A stretch of DNA of 64,000 nt from Cryptosporangium arvum DSM 44712. Its GTDB lineage: Bacteria; Actinomycetota; Actinomycetes; Mycobacteriales; Cryptosporangiaceae. The position numbers and the translations under genes were made by a program. Location of the stretch: positions 4,216,001-4,280,000 of the forward strand of contig NZ_KK073874.1 of the NCBI RefSeq assembly GCF_000585375.1, in the 5' to 3' direction. Of the stretch, positions 33,015 to 41,611 are shown one piece after another; the first letter of the stretch is position 1; each line of letters starts with the position of its first letter. The notes under the pieces are model-generated. The model searched no databases and was not told where the DNA came from. It was given only the letters and a program-made list of their open reading frames with translations.

Positions 33015-34255
33015 TCGCGGGCGACAAACCACTGCGCGGACGGATCGTGCTCGACCTCACCACGGCGCTGGCCGGCCCCTACGCCACGCTGCTGCTGGCC
33101 GGGCTGGGCGCGACCGTGATCAAGATCGAGAACCCGGCGACCGGCGGCGACAGCTCACGCAACAACGCCCCCTACCTGGGCGCGGACGGGCTCCGAATGG
33201 ACCGGGGGAGCGCCGAGGACATGTCGGTCTCGCTGATCGGCCGGGCCCGCAACAAGCAGAGCATCACGCTCAACCTCAAGCAGCCGGCGGCCCGCGAGGT
33301 GTTCCTCGACCTCGTCCGGCACGCCGACGTCGTCGTCGAGAACTACGCGGCCGGCACCGCCGACCGGCTCGGCATCGGCTACTCCGCGTGCCGCGAGGTC
33401 AACGCGTCGATCATCTACGCGGCGATCAGCGGCTTCGGGGCGCAGGGCGCACCGGGCTCGGGCAAGGCCATGGACTCGATCATCCAGGCGCTCAGCGGCG
33501 TGATGTACACCTCCGGTGAGCCCGACAGCGACCCGGTCCGGGTCGGCCTGCCGATCGCCGACCTGCTGGCCCCGCTGTTCGCGGTGATCGGCGTCCTGTC
33601 GGCGATCGTCGAGGTCGAGCAGAGCGGGGTCGGCCAGCAGGTCGACGTCTCGATGCTCGGCGCGCTGACGTCGCTGCTCTCGATCGAGCCGTTCGACGCG
33701 TTCGAGCTGCTGGGGGCGCCGACGCGCACCGGCCGCACGCTGCCGCGCCTGGCTCCGTTCGGCATGTTCCCGGCCAAGGACGGCTGGGTGGCGCTCTGCG
33801 CGCCCACCGACACGTTCGCCGCCGGGGTGTTCCGCGCGATGGGAACGCCCGAACTCGCCGAGGATCCCCGCTTCCGCACCCGCGACCAGCGGGTGGGGAA
33901 CTCCACCGAACTGCACGCGCGGCTCGACGAGTGGACCGGCACGCGCACCAGGGACGAGATCGTGGCGGTGCTGGCCGAGCACGGCGTCCCGGCGGCGCCG
34001 GTGCGGGCACCGGCCGAGGCGATCCACGACGGGCTGGTGCGGCAGCGCGGCGAGGTCGTCGACCTCGAGCACCCGGCGTACGGCCCCACCGGCACGGTGT
34101 CCGGGCCCGGCCTGCCGATCCGGTTCTCCGAGTCGGCGGCCGGCTTCGATCTGCCTGCCCCCCGCCTGGGCGAGCACACCGACGACATCCTGCGTGAGCT
34201 GCTCGGCTACGACGGCGACCGGATCACCGGCCTCCGGGAGAGCGGCGCGCTGTGA
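33011..34255 (+). CDS. CaiB/BaiF family CoA-transferase (family III)
   Basis: A 414-residue enzyme transferring CoA between carboxylic acids through a glutamyl/aspartyl anhydride mechanism. The family start is visible in GRIVLDLTTALAGPYATLLLAGLGATVIKIENP, the catalytic Asp lies in GKAMDSIIQALSG, and the C-terminal part has GVPAAPVRAPAEAIHD. It would activate the acid released by the hydrolases. GTG at 33011 and the end at 34255 both overlap neighbours by four bases, so translation is coupled throughout. Confidence 0.93.
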   Translation: MIAGDKPLRGRIVLDLTTALAGPYATLLLAGLGATVIKIENPATGGDSSRNNAPYLGADGLRMDRGSAEDMSVSLIGRARNKQSITLNLKQPAAREVFLDLVRHADVVVENYAAGTADRLGIGYSACREVNASIIYAAISGFGAQGAPGSGKAMDSIIQALSGVMYTSGEPDSDPVRVGLPIADLLAPLFAVIGVLSAIVEVEQSGVGQQVDVSMLGALTSLLSIEPFDAFELLGAPTRTGRTLPRLAPFGMFPAKDGWVALCAPTDTFAAGVFRAMGTPELAEDPRFRTRDQRVGNSTELHARLDEWTGTRTRDEIVAVLAEHGVPAAPVRAPAEAIHDGLVRQRGEVVDLEHPAYGPTGTVSGPGLPIRFSESAAGFDLPAPRLGEHTDDILRELLGYDGDRITGLRESGAL

Positions 34256-35328
34256 CCGTGCTCGACACCCTCGACACGGCCTACACCGACCGGTTCGCGC
34301 GCGCCCGGGCCTGGCGCGCGGACGGCGGGACCGTGGTCGGCTACGTCGGGGCCGACACCCCGGTCGAGCTGGTCACCGCGGCCGGTGCGCTGCCGGTGCG
34401 GTTGTCCGGCCGCCCGGGGCGTCCGCTCGGCCACGCGCGCGAGTACCTGGGCGCCGGCGTCGACCCGGCCACGCTGAGCATCCTCGCCGGGCTGCTCGAC
34501 GAGGCGCACCCGCTCGACCTGCTGCTCGTCTCGCACGACAGCGAAGCGTCGCTGCAGCTGTTCTACGCCCTGCGTGAGCTCCGCCGGCTCGGGCTCGAGC
34601 CGCAGCTCCCGCCGACCTGGCTGGTCGACGTCCTGCACCTGCCGCACCGCAGCACCGCGACGTACAACCTGGTCCGGCTGCGCGAGCTCCGCAGCCGCCT
34701 CGAGCGGTTCGCCGGCGCCACGATCGACGCCGACGCGCTGGCCGCCGCGGTCGCGACCCACGAGGAGATCCGCTCGGCCCGGCGCGTGCTGGCGACCCTG
34801 CGCGCCCCCGGCCGCCGGGCGCTGACCGGCGTCGAGGCGCTCACGCTCGTCGGTGCGGGCAGCACGCTGCCGGCCGGCGAGTACCTGCCGCTACTGCGCG
34901 CCGCGCTGGCCGAGCTGGCCGGGCGCGCGCCGCGGCCCGGCGTCCCGCTGCTGCTCACCGGAAGCGCGCACGACGAGCCCGGGGTCTACCGCAGCCTCGA
35001 GGACGACGGCTGGCTGATCGTCGGCGAGGACCACAGCTGGGGCGACGGCGCGGGCGAACCCCCGCTGACGCCGCCGACGCTGGAGGGCCTGGCCGAGTGG
35101 TACCAGGGCCGGACCGTCTCCGAGGCCGCCCCGGCCGCGGTGGCCAGGACCGGAGCCGAGGGCGTGCTCAGTTACGCCCGCACGCACGACGACGCTCCAC
35201 TGTGGGATTTCCGCGCGCTGGCCGCGGCCGTGCCGGTACCGGCCGCGCTCGTCGCCGGGCAGGAGTACGGCACGGTCGACCTGGCGGCCGTGCGGGCGGA
35301 ACTGAAAGACGGAGGGGGTCCGCGATGA
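34252..35328 (+). CDS. 2-hydroxyacyl-CoA dehydratase family (HGD-D) protein lacking all cysteines
   Basis: A 358-residue protein resembling HgdB/BcrC: VVGYVGADTPVELVTAAGALPVRL matches the family block G-Y-x-C-x-x-x-P-E-E-L-x-x-A-A-G, followed by AREYLGAGVDP and LLLVSHDSEASLQLFYALRELR. In the known radical enzymes three cysteines hold a 4Fe-4S cluster; here every expected cysteine is replaced and the whole protein contains no cysteine at all. No activator ATPase (HgdC type) is encoded nearby. It is therefore unlikely to perform ketyl-radical chemistry as known. GTG start overlaps the CoA-transferase stop and its own stop overlaps the next gene. Confidence 0.75.
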   Translation: MTVLDTLDTAYTDRFARARAWRADGGTVVGYVGADTPVELVTAAGALPVRLSGRPGRPLGHAREYLGAGVDPATLSILAGLLDEAHPLDLLLVSHDSEASLQLFYALRELRRLGLEPQLPPTWLVDVLHLPHRSTATYNLVRLRELRSRLERFAGATIDADALAAAVATHEEIRSARRVLATLRAPGRRALTGVEALTLVGAGSTLPAGEYLPLLRAALAELAGRAPRPGVPLLLTGSAHDEPGVYRSLEDDGWLIVGEDHSWGDGAGEPPLTPPTLEGLAEWYQGRTVSEAAPAAVARTGAEGVLSYARTHDDAPLWDFRALAAAVPVPAALVAGQEYGTVDLAAVRAELKDGGGPR

Positions 35329-36569
35329 CCGATCGTCCCGCCTCGGCCCGGGCCGCGCTGGACCACCAGCGGTCCTGGTTCGCCGACGTCCAGCGCCGGG
35401 CCGCCGACGGCGAGCCGATCGTGCTCGCGAACGCCGACGCGCCGCAGGAGATCTTCCGCGCGATGGACGTTCCCTACGTCGTCAACCAGTGGTGGGCCTC
35501 GATCATCGGGGCCAAGCGGCTCTCCGGTGCCTACCTGAGCCGCCTGCGTGGCCTCGGCTTCCCCGACACCAGCGAGCAGTACAACTCGCTGGCGCTGGCC
35601 GGCCTGCTCGGCCCGGACGCCGACGGCGGCCCCTGGGGCGGGTTGCCGCGCCCGTCGCTGGTCGTCGCGGAGACCTCGGGCGACGTCCTGCACAAGGTCT
35701 TCGGAGCCTGGGAGTCCGAGCTCGGGGTGCCGTACTACGCGTTCGAGAGCGCCGCCGAGCCGGAGGTTCCGGTCAACTGGTGGGAGCTGATGCCCGACCG
35801 CTGGGAACAGGCGATCGGCCCGGCCCGGATCGACCTGATGAGCGAGGAACTGCTCGGCCTGATCCGGCACGTCGAGACGCTGACCGGGCGCACCCTGCGC
35901 CAGTCCCGGCTGCGCGAGGTCATGCGGCTGTCCAACGAGCAGGCCGAGTGGAACCGCCGCACCCGCGACCTGCTCGCGAGCGCCCGGCCGTGCCCGGTCC
36001 GGGTCAGCGACGTCATCCCCAGCGTGATGATCCCGCAGTGGCACCGGGGCACGCAGTGGGCCGTGGACGCGGCCGAGCGGCTCTACTCCGAGGTGCGCGA
36101 GCGGGTCGAGGCCGGCGCCGGTGCGGCGGCCGAGCCGGAGCGGCTGCGTCTGATGTGGATCGGCCGCGGCCTCTGGCACGACATGGACTTCTACCGCCGG
36201 TTCGAGCGCTCCCACGGGGCCGTCTTCGTCTGGTCGATGTACCTGGCGCTCGCGGCCGACGCCTACGCCCGCTACGGCGACGATCCGCTGCGCGCGCTGG
36301 CCGCCCGGTTCTGCGCGTTCCACGACCAGATGTACACGCCGCCGTGGAGCGGGGAGTGGTACACGAAGGAGGCGCGGTCGCACGGCGTCCACGGGGTCGT
36401 GCACCTGGTCAGCGCCGACTCGAGCAACGCCTGGGCGACGAGCCGGTGCCTGCGCGACGCCGGCTTCCCGGTGCTGGAGATCGAGCTGGAGAACGCCGAC
36501 GCCCGCGCCTACGACGCCGACGAGGTCAACGGCCGGATCGAGCGCTGGCTGGACGGGCTCGCCTCGTGA
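35325..36569 (+). CDS. Second 2-hydroxyacyl-CoA dehydratase-like subunit, cluster cysteines missing
   Basis: A 414-residue protein paired with the preceding one. IVLANADAPQEIFRAMDVPYVVN and GLPRPSLVVAETSGDVLHKVF are recognisable HgdA/BcrB blocks, with HGVHGVVHLVSADSSNAW near the end like the G-x-x-H... segment of the family. The usual cysteine in the T-S-C-D block is Gly, and the GYSRD-L-C block reads GFPDTSEQYNSLA. Only three cysteines remain, at non-canonical places (PCPVR, FCAFHD, SRCLRD). The two proteins likely form a complex whose chemistry differs from the archetype. ATGA overlap upstream. Confidence 0.75.
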   Translation: MTDRPASARAALDHQRSWFADVQRRAADGEPIVLANADAPQEIFRAMDVPYVVNQWWASIIGAKRLSGAYLSRLRGLGFPDTSEQYNSLALAGLLGPDADGGPWGGLPRPSLVVAETSGDVLHKVFGAWESELGVPYYAFESAAEPEVPVNWWELMPDRWEQAIGPARIDLMSEELLGLIRHVETLTGRTLRQSRLREVMRLSNEQAEWNRRTRDLLASARPCPVRVSDVIPSVMIPQWHRGTQWAVDAAERLYSEVRERVEAGAGAAAEPERLRLMWIGRGLWHDMDFYRRFERSHGAVFVWSMYLALAADAYARYGDDPLRALAARFCAFHDQMYTPPWSGEWYTKEARSHGVHGVVHLVSADSSNAWATSRCLRDAGFPVLEIELENADARAYDADEVNGRIERWLDGLAS

Positions 36570-37546
36570 CGGCCGAGGAGATCGACGGCGGCTTCCGGTT
36601 GCCCCGGGCCCAGGGTGGCCCCAACCCGCAGCACCTGTTCGTCACGCTGTTCGGCGACTACTGGTGGGCCCGCAGCGAGCACCTGCCCTCGGCCGGGCTG
36701 GTCGCGCTGGCCGAGGAGTTCGGCATCTCCGCGGCGTCGGCCCGCGCGGCGCTGAGCCGGCTCCGGCGGCGCAACCTGCTGTCGGCCTCGAAGGTCGGCC
36801 GCCACACCTACTACGGCCTGGCGCCCACGACCCGCCAGACGATCGTCGAGGGCGGGGCGCGCATCCTCTCGTTCGGCACCGACGATCAGGCCGAGTGGGA
36901 CGGCACCTGGCTGGTCGTGGCGTTCTCGATCCCGGAGGACCAGCGCGACGTCCGCCACACGCTGCGCACCCGCCTGCGCTGGCTCGGGTTCGCCTGCCTC
37001 TACGACGGGGTGTGGGTGTCGGCCGGTGGCGACGCGTCCGGGGCGGACGCCAAGGCCGTCGTGCGCGAGTGCGGCATCCGCGACGCGAGCGTGTTCCGCG
37101 CGACGAGCCTCGACGCGGTCGGCGAGGACGCCGGGCGGCACCCGCTCTCGGCCTGGGACCTCGACCACCTGAGCGCGGTGTACCAGGACTTCATCGACCG
37201 CTTCGAGCCGCTCTACCAGCGCATCCTGGACGGCGACATCCGGTCGAGCGAGGCGCTGGTGGAGCGCACCGCGGTGATGGACGTGTGGCGTTCGTTCCCC
37301 GGTCTCGACCCCGGTCTGCCCAGCCAGGTGCTGCCGTCGGGATGGCCGCGGCACCGCGCCCGCGAGGTGTTCTCGAGCGTCTACGACTCGCTCGGGCCGC
37401 TGGCGCAGGTCCGCTTCCAGCACATCCTGTCGCGCTACGCCCCGGGCCTCGCGCCGCTCGTCGATCACCACCTGACGACGTCCGGGCCGATGGTTCCCGA
37501 GTTGGCGGCCGACCTCACCGGTCAGGTAGGGCATCTCCCGGCGTGA
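36566..37546 (+). CDS. PaaX-family transcriptional regulator
   Basis: A 326-residue protein with the N-terminal PaaX winged helix (NPQHLFVTLFGDYWW, EFGISAASARAALSRLRRRN, VGRHTYYGLA) and the central Cas2-like and C-terminal domains (WDGTWLVVAFSIPEDQRDVRHTLRTRLRWLGF). PaaX represses phenylacetate degradation in response to phenylacetyl-CoA; homologues sense other acyl-CoAs. As last gene of the operon it is probably its own regulator, sensing an acyl-CoA made by the pathway. Its GTG start overlaps the previous stop. The last 32 bases overlap the convergent response regulator gene. Confidence 0.92.
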   Translation: MTAEEIDGGFRLPRAQGGPNPQHLFVTLFGDYWWARSEHLPSAGLVALAEEFGISAASARAALSRLRRRNLLSASKVGRHTYYGLAPTTRQTIVEGGARILSFGTDDQAEWDGTWLVVAFSIPEDQRDVRHTLRTRLRWLGFACLYDGVWVSAGGDASGADAKAVVRECGIRDASVFRATSLDAVGEDAGRHPLSAWDLDHLSAVYQDFIDRFEPLYQRILDGDIRSSEALVERTAVMDVWRSFPGLDPGLPSQVLPSGWPRHRAREVFSSVYDSLGPLAQVRFQHILSRYAPGLAPLVDHHLTTSGPMVPELAADLTGQVGHLPA

Positions 37547-38195
37547 CCAGCTGGTGCTGGTAGGCGAAGACGACGAGCTGCGCCCGGTCGCGGGCCCGCA
37601 GCTTGATCATCGTGCGGTTGATGTGCGTCTTCACGGTCAGCGTGGACAGGTGCAGGCGGCCGGCGATCTCGTCGTTGGACAGTCCGTGCGCGACCAGAAG
37701 CAGGATCTCCTTCTCCCGCGCGGTGACGAGTGCGAGTTCGGGGAGCGGGTCCACCGGCGGCTCCACGTACCGGATCAGCCGGCTGATCAACCCGCTGGTG
37801 GCCCGCGGCGAGAGCAGGGCCTCCCCGCCGGCGACGACCCGGATGGCCTGCACCAGGTCGCCCGGCGCGACGTTCTTGCCGAGGAAGCCGCTCGCGCCGG
37901 CCCGGAGGGCACGCAGCACGTTGTCGTCGTCGTCGAACGTGGTGAGGACGAGCACGCGCACCCCGGCCAGCCGGGGGTCGGCGCCGATCCGGCGGGTGGC
38001 CTCGATGCCGTCCAGGTGCGGCATCCGGATGTCCATCAGCACGACGTCGACCCGGGTGCGGTGACAGAGCTCGAGTGCCTCGTTGCCGTCGGCCGCCTCG
38101 CCCACCACCTCCAGGTCCGGCGCCGTCCCGATGATCATCGCGAAGCCGGCCCGGATGAGCGCCTGGTCGTCGGCGAGCAGGACCCGGATACTCAC
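37515..38195 (-). CDS. Response regulator, NarL/LuxR family
   Basis: A 226-residue regulator: receiver with ADDQAL acidic residues, phospho-acceptor in VDVVLMDIRMPHLDG, Thr/Ser in LTTFDDD, Lys in GKNV. LuxR DNA-binding helix-turn-helix reads LALVTAREKEILLLVAHGLS and LHLSTLTVKTHINR. The kinase gene immediately upstream overlaps it by four bases (ATGA at 38192), so this is a complete two-component pair. Its target may be the divergent MMPL exporter gene. Confidence 0.94.
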   Translation of the reverse strand: MSIRVLLADDQALIRAGFAMIIGTAPDLEVVGEAADGNEALELCHRTRVDVVLMDIRMPHLDGIEATRRIGADPRLAGVRVLVLTTFDDDDNVLRALRAGASGFLGKNVAPGDLVQAIRVVAGGEALLSPRATSGLISRLIRYVEPPVDPLPELALVTAREKEILLLVAHGLSNDEIAGRLHLSTLTVKTHINRTMIKLRARDRAQLVVFAYQHQLVTPGDALPDR

Positions 38196-39331
38196 GTCAT
38201 CCCTTCGAGAACGCGGCCGGCCGGTAATTCGGCCCGCACCCGGTAGCGGCCGTCGGCGAGCGGGCCGATCGTGATCGTCCCGTCGGCGGCCTCGGCCCGC
38301 TCCCGCATGCCGATCAGCCCGAGACCGGAGCCGGAGCGGCGTTCGTCCGGCCGGGCCATCCGGCTGGTGACCTCGATGCTCACGGTATCGGCGCGGTAGC
38401 CGACCTCCAGCGTCGCCTCTCCCTCGCCGTGCCGGTGGGCGTTGGTCAGCGCCTCCTGCACGATCCGGTACGCGGCCAGGCTGACGATGGCCGGCAGCGG
38501 CCGGGCCGTACCGTGCTCGTGGAAGCGGACGCCGAGCCCCGCGGTACGCAGACCGGCCAGCAGCTCCGGGAGGCGGTCCAGGCCGGGCGCGGGTTCGGTG
38601 CTGCTGATCTCGTCCGGGTCACGCAGGACGCTGACCACCGACTTGATCTCCTCCAGGACGGTGTCGGCCGCGGTGCGGATGTGCTCGAGCACGGGCCACA
38701 CCCGGTCGGGCTCGTCGCGGAGCGCGTGGCCGGCCGCGCCGGCGTGCACGCTGATCACCGTGATGTGGTGGGCGACGACGTCGTGCAGTTCCCGGGCGAT
38801 GCGCAGGCGCTCGTCGATGACCCGGCGGCGCGCCTCCTCCTCGCGGTTCAGCTCGGCCTGCCGCGCCCGCTCGGTGACCTCGGCGACGTACGCGCGGCGC
38901 ATCCGGATCGAGTCGCCGATCGCGGCGCCGCCGAAGACGAACGAGAACGTGGTCAGCTGGTCGGTCGTCCACCAGTCGGTGGTGTAGACCACCGAACCGG
39001 CCACCATCATCGAACCCCAGACCAGTAGCGCGTAGCTCCACGGACGCCGGTGCGCGCTCCACACCGCGGCCGAGTACGTGAACATCCCCGCGACGACGAA
39101 GAACCCGTCCGGGGGACGCCCCACCGCGATCACCGAGACGCCGATCACGATCGCGGCCAGCAGCGCGGGCACCGGGTAGCGGCGCCGGGCCAGGAGCGGG
39201 AGGGCGCAGACCACGGAGAGCGCCATCGTCGCCGGTCGCACCGAGTGGTACCCGACGAACAGCACGGTCAGCACGCCCGCCACCGTCATCACGACGTCGC
39301 TGAGCGGGCCGCGGTACCGGTCGAGGGACAT
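38192..39331 (-). CDS. Sensor histidine kinase (NarL-partner, HisKA_3 type)
   Basis: A 379-residue kinase from ATG 39331. About five membrane helices occupy 1-150 with almost no extracellular loop, so it senses the membrane or an intramembrane signal. The H-box is ERLRIARELHDVVAHHITVI with His as phospho-acceptor, the N-box is EALTNAHRHG, and the G-box GSGLGLIGMRERA. It pairs with the response regulator encoded downstream and shares a 174-base divergent region with the MMPL exporter, an arrangement typical of stress-responsive exporter control. Confidence 0.93.
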   Translation of the reverse strand: MSLDRYRGPLSDVVMTVAGVLTVLFVGYHSVRPATMALSVVCALPLLARRRYPVPALLAAIVIGVSVIAVGRPPDGFFVVAGMFTYSAAVWSAHRRPWSYALLVWGSMMVAGSVVYTTDWWTTDQLTTFSFVFGGAAIGDSIRMRRAYVAEVTERARQAELNREEEARRRVIDERLRIARELHDVVAHHITVISVHAGAAGHALRDEPDRVWPVLEHIRTAADTVLEEIKSVVSVLRDPDEISSTEPAPGLDRLPELLAGLRTAGLGVRFHEHGTARPLPAIVSLAAYRIVQEALTNAHRHGEGEATLEVGYRADTVSIEVTSRMARPDERRSGSGLGLIGMRERAEAADGTITIGPLADGRYRVRAELPAGRVLEGMT

Positions 39332-39505
39332 GCGACGACGGTAGAGCGGCCGGCCCGTTCCCTCGACCTGTTCACGCAGTACGGGGCCGCGCCGGGATAC
39401 CGCGTTCGCAGTACGCGACGGCCTGCGCTGACCGGACGACACCGTGGGCGCTTCCCGCGACCGTGTAGCGACCCCGATCGGGGCCGCGGTCGAAGGAGGA
39501 CTCCC

Positions 39506-41557
39506 GTGGAGAGCGTGTTGTACCGGCTGGGGCGGGCGTGCTTCCGCCGCCGCCGACTGACTTTGGCCGTCTGGGCCGCCGTGCTCGTCGTGCTCGGCGT
39601 CGGCGCGGCCACCCTGTCCGGCCCCACCGACGACGCCGTGTCGCTGCCCGGCACCGAGTCGTGGCGGGCGCTGGACGTCGTCGACGAGGAGTTCGGTGAG
39701 AGCACCTCGGCCCGGGTGGTCTTCACCGCGCCCGGCGGCGCGGCGCTGACCGGCCCCGACCGGCAGTCGGCGGTGCGTGCCGCGGTCGCCGCCCTGCGCG
39801 ACGCGCCCCAGGTCGCGGAGGTCAGCGATCCGTACCAGGCCGGGACGGTGGCCCCGGACGGGCGGACCGCGTACGCCACCGTCACCTACCCCGGGCCCGC
39901 CACCGACGTGGGCGCGGACTCCCGGGCCGCGCTCCGCGAGGCCGGCGACACCGCGCGGCGAGCGGGCCTGGACGTCGAGTACGCCGGCGAGGTCACCGAG
40001 ACCGAGGAGGCGTCGAGCGGCACCGAACTGCTCGGTCTCGCCGTTGCCGCCGTGATCCTGCTCGTCACGTTCCGGTCGGTGGTCGCCGCCGGGCTGCCGC
40101 TGCTGACCGCGATCGTCGGCGTCGTCGCCGGCACGCTCGGCATCTCGATCGCCACCGGCTTCCTCGACCTGCCCTCGAACACCGCGGCCCTGGCCACCAT
40201 GCTGGGCCTGGCCGTCGGAATCGACTACGCGCTGTTCCTGCTCTCGCGCTACCGGCACGAGCTCGCGGCCGGCCGCGACGGCGAGGAGGCCGCCGGCCGG
40301 GCGGTGGGGTCGGCCGGTACCGCGGTCGTGTTCGCCGGTCTGACGGTCGTCATCGCGCTCGCCGCGCTCGCCGTGGTGGGCATCCCGCTGCTGGCCGCGA
40401 TGGGCGTCGCCGCGGCCGGCACGGTCGCCGTCGCGGTCGTGCTCAGCCTGACGTTGCTGCCGGCGCTGTTCGGCGTCGCCGGCCGCCGGATCGGGCCCCG
40501 GGCCGGGGCCGGCGGGCGGGGCGAACGGTGGACGCGCTCGGTGGTCGGGCACCGCGTCGTCGCATCGCTGGGCTGCGCCGTCGTGGTCGGGCTCCTCGCG
40601 GTACCGGCTCTCGACCTGCGCACGGCGCTGCCCGATGCCGGGAGCGCCCCGGCCGGCTCCACCCAGCGCGCCGCATACGACCAGCTCGCCGCGGCGTTCG
40701 GCCCCGGGGTCAACGGGCCGCTGCTCGTCGTGGTCCAGGGCGCCGACGTCGCCGCCCCGAGCGCGCGGGCGCACCGGTTCGTCGCCGGTCTGGAGGGGGT
40801 CGTGGTGGCCACGCCGCCCACCGCGAACCGGGCCGGGGACACCGCGATGTTCTCCGTCGTCCCGGCGACCGCGCCGACCAGCGACGCGACCAGGGATCTC
40901 GTGCACGCGATCCGGGCCGACCGGGCCGGGCTCAGCGCGGCCTCCGGCGGAGCGACGCTGGCGGTGACCGGCCGGACCGCGATCGACATCGACGTGTCCG
41001 AGAAGGTCAACCGGGCGCTCCGGCCGTACCTGGCGATCGTCCTCGGGCTCGCGTTCGTGCTGCTGACCGTGATGCTGCGCAGCATCCTGATCCCGATCAA
41101 GGCGGTCCTGGGCTTCCTGATGTCGGTGGCCGCGTCGTTCGGGGCGCTGGTGCTGGTCTTCCCGAGCCCGCTCGACAGCTTCCTCCCGATCTTCCTGGTC
41201 GGGGTCCTGTTCGGCCTGGCCATGGATTACGAGGTCTTCCTCGTCACCCGCGTCCGCGAGGAGCACCTGCGCGGCGCCCCGCCGGACGACGCGGTCGTCA
41301 CCGGGACGGGGTACAGCGCCCGGGTCGTCACCGCCGCCGCCCTGATCATGATCAGCATCTTCGCGAGCTTCGTCCCGTCCGACGACGGCATCATCCGGAC
41401 GCTGGGCTTCGGCCTCGCGGTCGGCGTCGCGGTCGACGCGCTGCTCATCCGGATGACGCTCGGCCCGGCGGTGTTGTCGCTGTTCGGCCGGGCGGTGTGG
41501 TGGCTGCCGCAGTGGTTGGCGAGGTTCCTGCCGAACGGTGGTGTTCGCCACCTATAG
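39506..41557 (+). CDS. MMPL-family RND-type exporter
   Basis: A 683-residue transporter from GTG 39506 with a perfect AAGGAGGA ribosome site. It shows the MMPL layout: one helix, an outer domain (about 40-165), five helices (LLGLAVAAVILLVTF onward), a second outer domain (about 370-490) and five final helices. The conserved proton-relay block GIDYALFLLSRYRHEL and its counterpart AMDYEVFLVTRVREEHL are both present. Such exporters move lipids, siderophores or drugs out of the cell. Probably regulated by the divergent two-component system. Confidence 0.93.
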   Translation: MESVLYRLGRACFRRRRLTLAVWAAVLVVLGVGAATLSGPTDDAVSLPGTESWRALDVVDEEFGESTSARVVFTAPGGAALTGPDRQSAVRAAVAALRDAPQVAEVSDPYQAGTVAPDGRTAYATVTYPGPATDVGADSRAALREAGDTARRAGLDVEYAGEVTETEEASSGTELLGLAVAAVILLVTFRSVVAAGLPLLTAIVGVVAGTLGISIATGFLDLPSNTAALATMLGLAVGIDYALFLLSRYRHELAAGRDGEEAAGRAVGSAGTAVVFAGLTVVIALAALAVVGIPLLAAMGVAAAGTVAVAVVLSLTLLPALFGVAGRRIGPRAGAGGRGERWTRSVVGHRVVASLGCAVVVGLLAVPALDLRTALPDAGSAPAGSTQRAAYDQLAAAFGPGVNGPLLVVVQGADVAAPSARAHRFVAGLEGVVVATPPTANRAGDTAMFSVVPATAPTSDATRDLVHAIRADRAGLSAASGGATLAVTGRTAIDIDVSEKVNRALRPYLAIVLGLAFVLLTVMLRSILIPIKAVLGFLMSVAASFGALVLVFPSPLDSFLPIFLVGVLFGLAMDYEVFLVTRVREEHLRGAPPDDAVVTGTGYSARVVTAAALIMISIFASFVPSDDGIIRTLGFGLAVGVAVDALLIRMTLGPAVLSLFGRAVWWLPQWLARFLPNGGVRHL

Positions 41558-41577
41558 AGTGCTTCTGATAAAACACT
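41558..41577. promoter_or_regulatory. LacI-type operator upstream of the lacI-family gene
   Basis: AGTGCTT-N6-AAACACT is an imperfect palindrome starting at the base after the MMPL stop codon and 34 bases before the LacI start. The same AGTGCTT-N6-AAACRCT pattern recurs at 42652-42671 before the sugar importer. Two independent matches next to a LacI gene make regulation by that protein very likely. Confidence 0.7.
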
Positions 41578-41611
41578 TCTAGGGACACGACCGGCGGTAA
41601 GCGAGGCGACG

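Noticed and set aside
34252-36569. Functional benzoyl-CoA reductase or 2-hydroxyglutaryl-CoA dehydratase
   Set aside because: Required cluster cysteines and activator ATPase are missing, so the standard annotation would mislead.
39472-39483. CCCCGATCGGGG palindrome before the MMPL gene
   Set aside because: Short and GC-rich; such palindromes are common by chance at this base composition.
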